Assembly (NCBI RefSeq): GCF_014898155.1
Contig: NZ_CP062938.1
Span: 930,001-994,000, forward strand
Length of the DNA: 64,000 nt
Direction: 5' to 3'
Source of the DNA: Bifidobacterium eulemuris
GTDB lineage: Bacteria; Actinomycetota; Actinomycetes; Actinomycetales; Bifidobacteriaceae
Under the pieces are notes generated by a model, which saw only the letters and a program-made list of their open reading frames with translations, was not told the origin of the DNA and did no database searches. How positions within the stretch are numbered: position 1 is the stretch's first letter; each line of letters begins with the position of its first letter. The position numbers were made by a program, and so were the translations under genes. Below, one piece after another: positions 61,485 through 64,000 of this stretch.

Positions 61485-62815
61485 CTAGACGATCAGCGAA
61501 AGCAGCATCGTGAAACCGAGGCCCACAACGGAGAGCACGGTCTCCATCACCGACCAGGTTTTGAGCGTCTGCCCACCGTCATGCCAAAGTACTCCTTGAC
61601 CAGCCAGAAGCCGGCGTCGTTGAGATGCGAGAAGAACACGGAGCCGGCGCCGATGGCGAGCACGAGCAGCGACAGGTGCGCCGGATCCATGCCGGTGGTC
61701 AGCGGCACCATAATGCCGGCCGCGGTGACGGTGGCGACGGTGGCGGAGCCGGTGGCCAGACGGATGAGCACGGCCACCAGCCAACCGGCGAACAGCGGGT
61801 TAAGCGCGGATTCGGTGATCGACTGGGCGATCACGTCGCTGATGCCGGAGTCGACAAGCGTCTGCTTGAAGCCGCCGCCGGCCGCGACGATGAGGATGAT
61901 GCCGGCGACCGTGCCGAAGGACTTGCCCACCATGCCGTTGACGGCGTCGCGGGTGGCGTGCTGCATGAAGCCAAGCACGATCATCGCGAGCACGGCGGTG
62001 AGGAACAGCGCGGTCAGAGGCTCGCCGATGAACGCGAGCGCGCGTCCCCACTGGGTGGTGTCGTTCAGGCCGGTCAGGTCCACTATGGAGGCGGCGAGCA
62101 TCAGCACCACGGGGAAGAGGATCACGCAGATGGCCTGGGCAAAGCTGGGACGGTTCTCCTTGGATTGTGGCGCGTCCTGTTCGGCCTGGTTCTCCGGTGC
62201 CATAATCGGCACCCAACGGGCCATCAGCCTGCCGAGCAGCGGGCCGGAGATGATGACGGTGGGGATGGCGACAAGCAGACCGAGCCCCAAGGTGACGCCG
62301 AGGTTCGCGCCGATCGCGTCGATGGCGGCGAGAGGACCGGGATGCGGCGGCACGAAGGCGTGCAGCGTGGACAGGCCGGCGAGCGCGGGGATGGCGATGA
62401 GCATAACCGGCGCTTTGGCGCGGCGGGCGGCGAACAGCACGACCGGGATGAGGATCACGACGCCGACTTCGAAGAACATGGGGATGCCGACGATGAAGGC
62501 GATCAGGGCCATCGCCCACGGCAGGCGCTGCAGCGGGGTTTTGTCCATGATGGTGTCGACAATCACGTCGGCGCCGCCCGATGAGAACAGGATGGTGCCG
62601 ATGATCGCGCCGAACGCGATGAGCAGGCCGACGCCGGAGAATGTGGAGCCGGCGCCCGAGGTGAAGCTGTCGATGGCTTCGTCGTAGGGCACGCCCGCGC
62701 ATACGGCCATGACGAACGAGCCGAGCAGCAGGGACAGGAAGGGATGCAGTTTGACGACGGCGATCAGGATGACGATCGCCAGAATACCGACGATGGCGGC
62801 GATGATGAGATTCAT
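61485..62815 (-). pseudogene. gntP: Second GntP-family permease gene, frameshifted near its 3' end
   Basis: The main frame covers almost the whole permease (MNLIIAAIVGILAIVILIAV to LVKEYFGMTVG). It then goes out of frame near 61570-61578, giving a false tail RRSKPGR. The true end, QTLKTWSVMETVLSVVGLG and the last helix, continues in the next frame to 61485. Adding one base in the GGG run (CCC on the + strand) restores 443 residues, matching the intact gntP (444). As sequenced, only the final helix is lost, so partial function is conceivable. The gene lies downstream of gntK and is probably co-transcribed with it. Confidence 0.82.
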
Positions 62816-62926
62816 GGAATCCTCCTCGATTCTGGATGATCTCGTGTGGCGGTGATGCCGGGCTTCCTTGCTGCGGGAATTTCCCGCCCGGAAGCCTTCG
62901 ACGTGAATATCGTGAAAGGGATCCGC

Positions 62927-63466
62927 TTAGGCGACGGCGGCCGTCAGAGCGGCCTCTTCTTTGGCGGCGTGTTCCTTGACCGCCTCGAGGGCGCGTTCGA
63001 CCATATCGTCGACCGAACCTTCGATGGAGATTTCGATGCCGGGCTCGTCCTCCTGGAGGGGTTCGAGGATGGCGAACTGGCTGGGCAGCAGCGCCGGGGG
63101 CATGAAGTGGCCTTTGCGGGCGGCGAGGCGCTCGGAGATCATCTCCTGCGTACCGACGAGATGCACGAAGAACACGGGCACGTTCTCGCGCAGCACGTCG
63201 CGGTAGGCGCGCTTGAGCGCGGAGCTGGAGACCACGGTGGACTGGCCGAGCGAGTCGCGGGCGATCATCCATGTGTTGATGACGCGCAGCCACGGCCAAC
63301 GGTCCTCGTCGGTGAGCGGGATGCCGGCGGACATCTTGTCGATGTTGGCCTGCGGGTGGAAATCGTCGCCTTCGGCGAGCTCGAATCCCAGACGGTCGCG
63401 AATCGCCTCGGCCACGGTGGACTTGCCGCATCCCGCGACACCCATCACCACCACATGAATGTTCAT
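62927..63466 (-). CDS. gntK: Gluconokinase
   Basis: Kinase of 179 residues that phosphorylates gluconate to 6-phosphogluconate. The P-loop is VVVMGVAGCGKST. The substrate motif ELAEGDDFHPQANIDKMSAGIPLTDEDRWPW and KGHFMPPALLPSQFAILEPL are family hallmarks. AAGGAGCACGTT precedes the ATG. It lies upstream of the second gntP and divergent from a GntR regulator. Confidence 0.95.
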   Translation of the reverse strand: MNIHVVVMGVAGCGKSTVAEAIRDRLGFELAEGDDFHPQANIDKMSAGIPLTDEDRWPWLRVINTWMIARDSLGQSTVVSSSALKRAYRDVLRENVPVFFVHLVGTQEMISERLAARKGHFMPPALLPSQFAILEPLQEDEPGIEISIEGSVDDMVERALEAVKEHAAKEEAALTAAVA

Positions 63467-63504
63467 AACGTGCTCCTTGTTGCTTCGTTGCCAGGATGAC
63501 AAGA

Positions 63505-63578
63505 CCTCAACGTCTCCTGTTGAGGAATACGATAAATCAATATCTGATTCTTTGTCAAATTAAAAAGAGTACTTTATT
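63505..63578. promoter_or_regulatory. Operator-like motifs between gntK and the GntR gene
   Basis: Three dyads occur in 75 bases: CCTCAAC-N7-GTTGAGG, AATCA-ATATC-TGATT, and AAAAAGAGTACTTTATT at 63562. The last is the near-exact complement of the motif at 59257-59272. Confidence 0.6.
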
Positions 63579-63633
63579 GATGGCGTGTCGCGCTTATATT
63601 TCTTTCGTCATCTCCAACAGCGATAATCAGCAT

Positions 63634-64000
63634 ATGAATAACAGCACCGAATCCCCGCTTATGCATCTGCCGGTCACCGACAGCCTGGCCATCGCGATCC
63701 TCAACGGCGATTGGACGCCCGGAAGCAGCAAAACCCTCGAAAGCATCCAAGAGGAATTCGGCATCTCCCGCACTGTGGCCCGCGAGGCGGCCCGCAGCCT
63801 CGAAGCGGTGAACGCGGTCGCCATCCGACGCAGAGTCGGACTGATCGCCCAATCCCCCGACCAATGGTCGGCCCTCAGCCCACAGGTCATCCAATGGAAA
63901 CTGCGCTCCGACCATCGCACACAGGAACTGCTCTCCCTGACCGAACTGCGTCTGGCCATCGAACCGGCCGCGGCCGACGGCGCCGCACGGCACGCCTCAA
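63634..64000 (+). CDS. FadR-type GntR-family regulator, N-terminal part
   Basis: The gene runs off the right edge after about 122 residues. The winged helix is seen in VTDSLAIAILNGDWTPGSS and IQEEFGISRTVAREAARSLEA. LSPQVIQWKLRSD followed by LLSLTELRLAIEPAAADGAA is the linker and first helices of an FCD ligand domain. It is divergent from gntK and probably represses the gluconate genes. No ribosome site precedes the ATG. Confidence 0.85.
   Translation, partial: MNNSTESPLMHLPVTDSLAIAILNGDWTPGSSKTLESIQEEFGISRTVAREAARSLEAVNAVAIRRRVGLIAQSPDQWSALSPQVIQWKLRSDHRTQELLSLTELRLAIEPAAADGAARHAS

Overview
The window is high-GC actinobacterial DNA. Dense operons, strong GGAGG-type ribosome binding sites, GC-rich hairpin terminators, LacI/GntR-controlled sugar loci, arabinofuranosidases of families GH51 and GH127 and a GntP/GntK gluconate locus all suggest a Bifidobacterium or close relative. 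The genus is an inference from gene content, not a search result. About 57 protein-coding loci and one tRNA-Arg(UCU) gene are present. Four loci are interrupted: three by frameshifts and one by a nonsense codon.

Layout, left half. The first 5 kb hold the end of a secreted protein, a zinc-binding lipoprotein with a Zur-type operator next to the zur gene, purE-purK, and an MDR oxidoreductase divergent from a DXS-like thiamine enzyme. Their shared promoter region carries two copies of the same spaced palindrome. An operon of ATPase, membrane-anchored CARDB-like protein and MacB-type permease follows (6.9-10.5 kb). Next come an HxlR regulator divergent from an NAD(P)H-binding protein, and a zinc macrodomain overlapping a class M sirtuin (12.1-13.8 kb). 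After the tRNA lie an SDR, an MBL hydrolase/TetR pair, a DUF805 protein, a broken LytTR regulator and an ArsB/CitM-like permease. A GH51 arabinofuranosidase is divergent from an RpiR regulator. The RpiR gene precedes a complete 2-aminoethylphosphonate locus (23.8-29.6 kb): ATPase, a permease fused to its binding protein, phnW and phnX.

Layout, middle. dnaG and dgt overlap the housekeeping part. A GntR-controlled operon (33.3-38.2 kb) encodes an ADP-ribosylglycohydrolase-fold enzyme, a PfkB kinase, an NCS1 nucleobase permease and an isochorismatase-fold hydrolase. It looks like an uncharacterised nucleoside salvage pathway and is the best candidate for a new system. AraC and GH127 genes follow. 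Then comes a small accessory patch (42-45.3 kb): a DUF4143 ATPase preceded by five repeats, an XRE regulator with a membrane protein, and a Phd/PIN toxin-antitoxin pair.

Layout, right half. A LacI-controlled glycan operon (45.6-53.8 kb) has a binding protein, two LplB/LplC-type permeases, two GH43-like enzymes (one frameshifted) and a DUF624 protein. After alr and an APC permease with a nonsense codon comes a gluconate locus (56.9-64 kb): gntP, SDR, LacI, gnd, a second frameshifted gntP, gntK and a FadR-type GntR regulator. Matching operator-like motifs occur at both ends of that locus.
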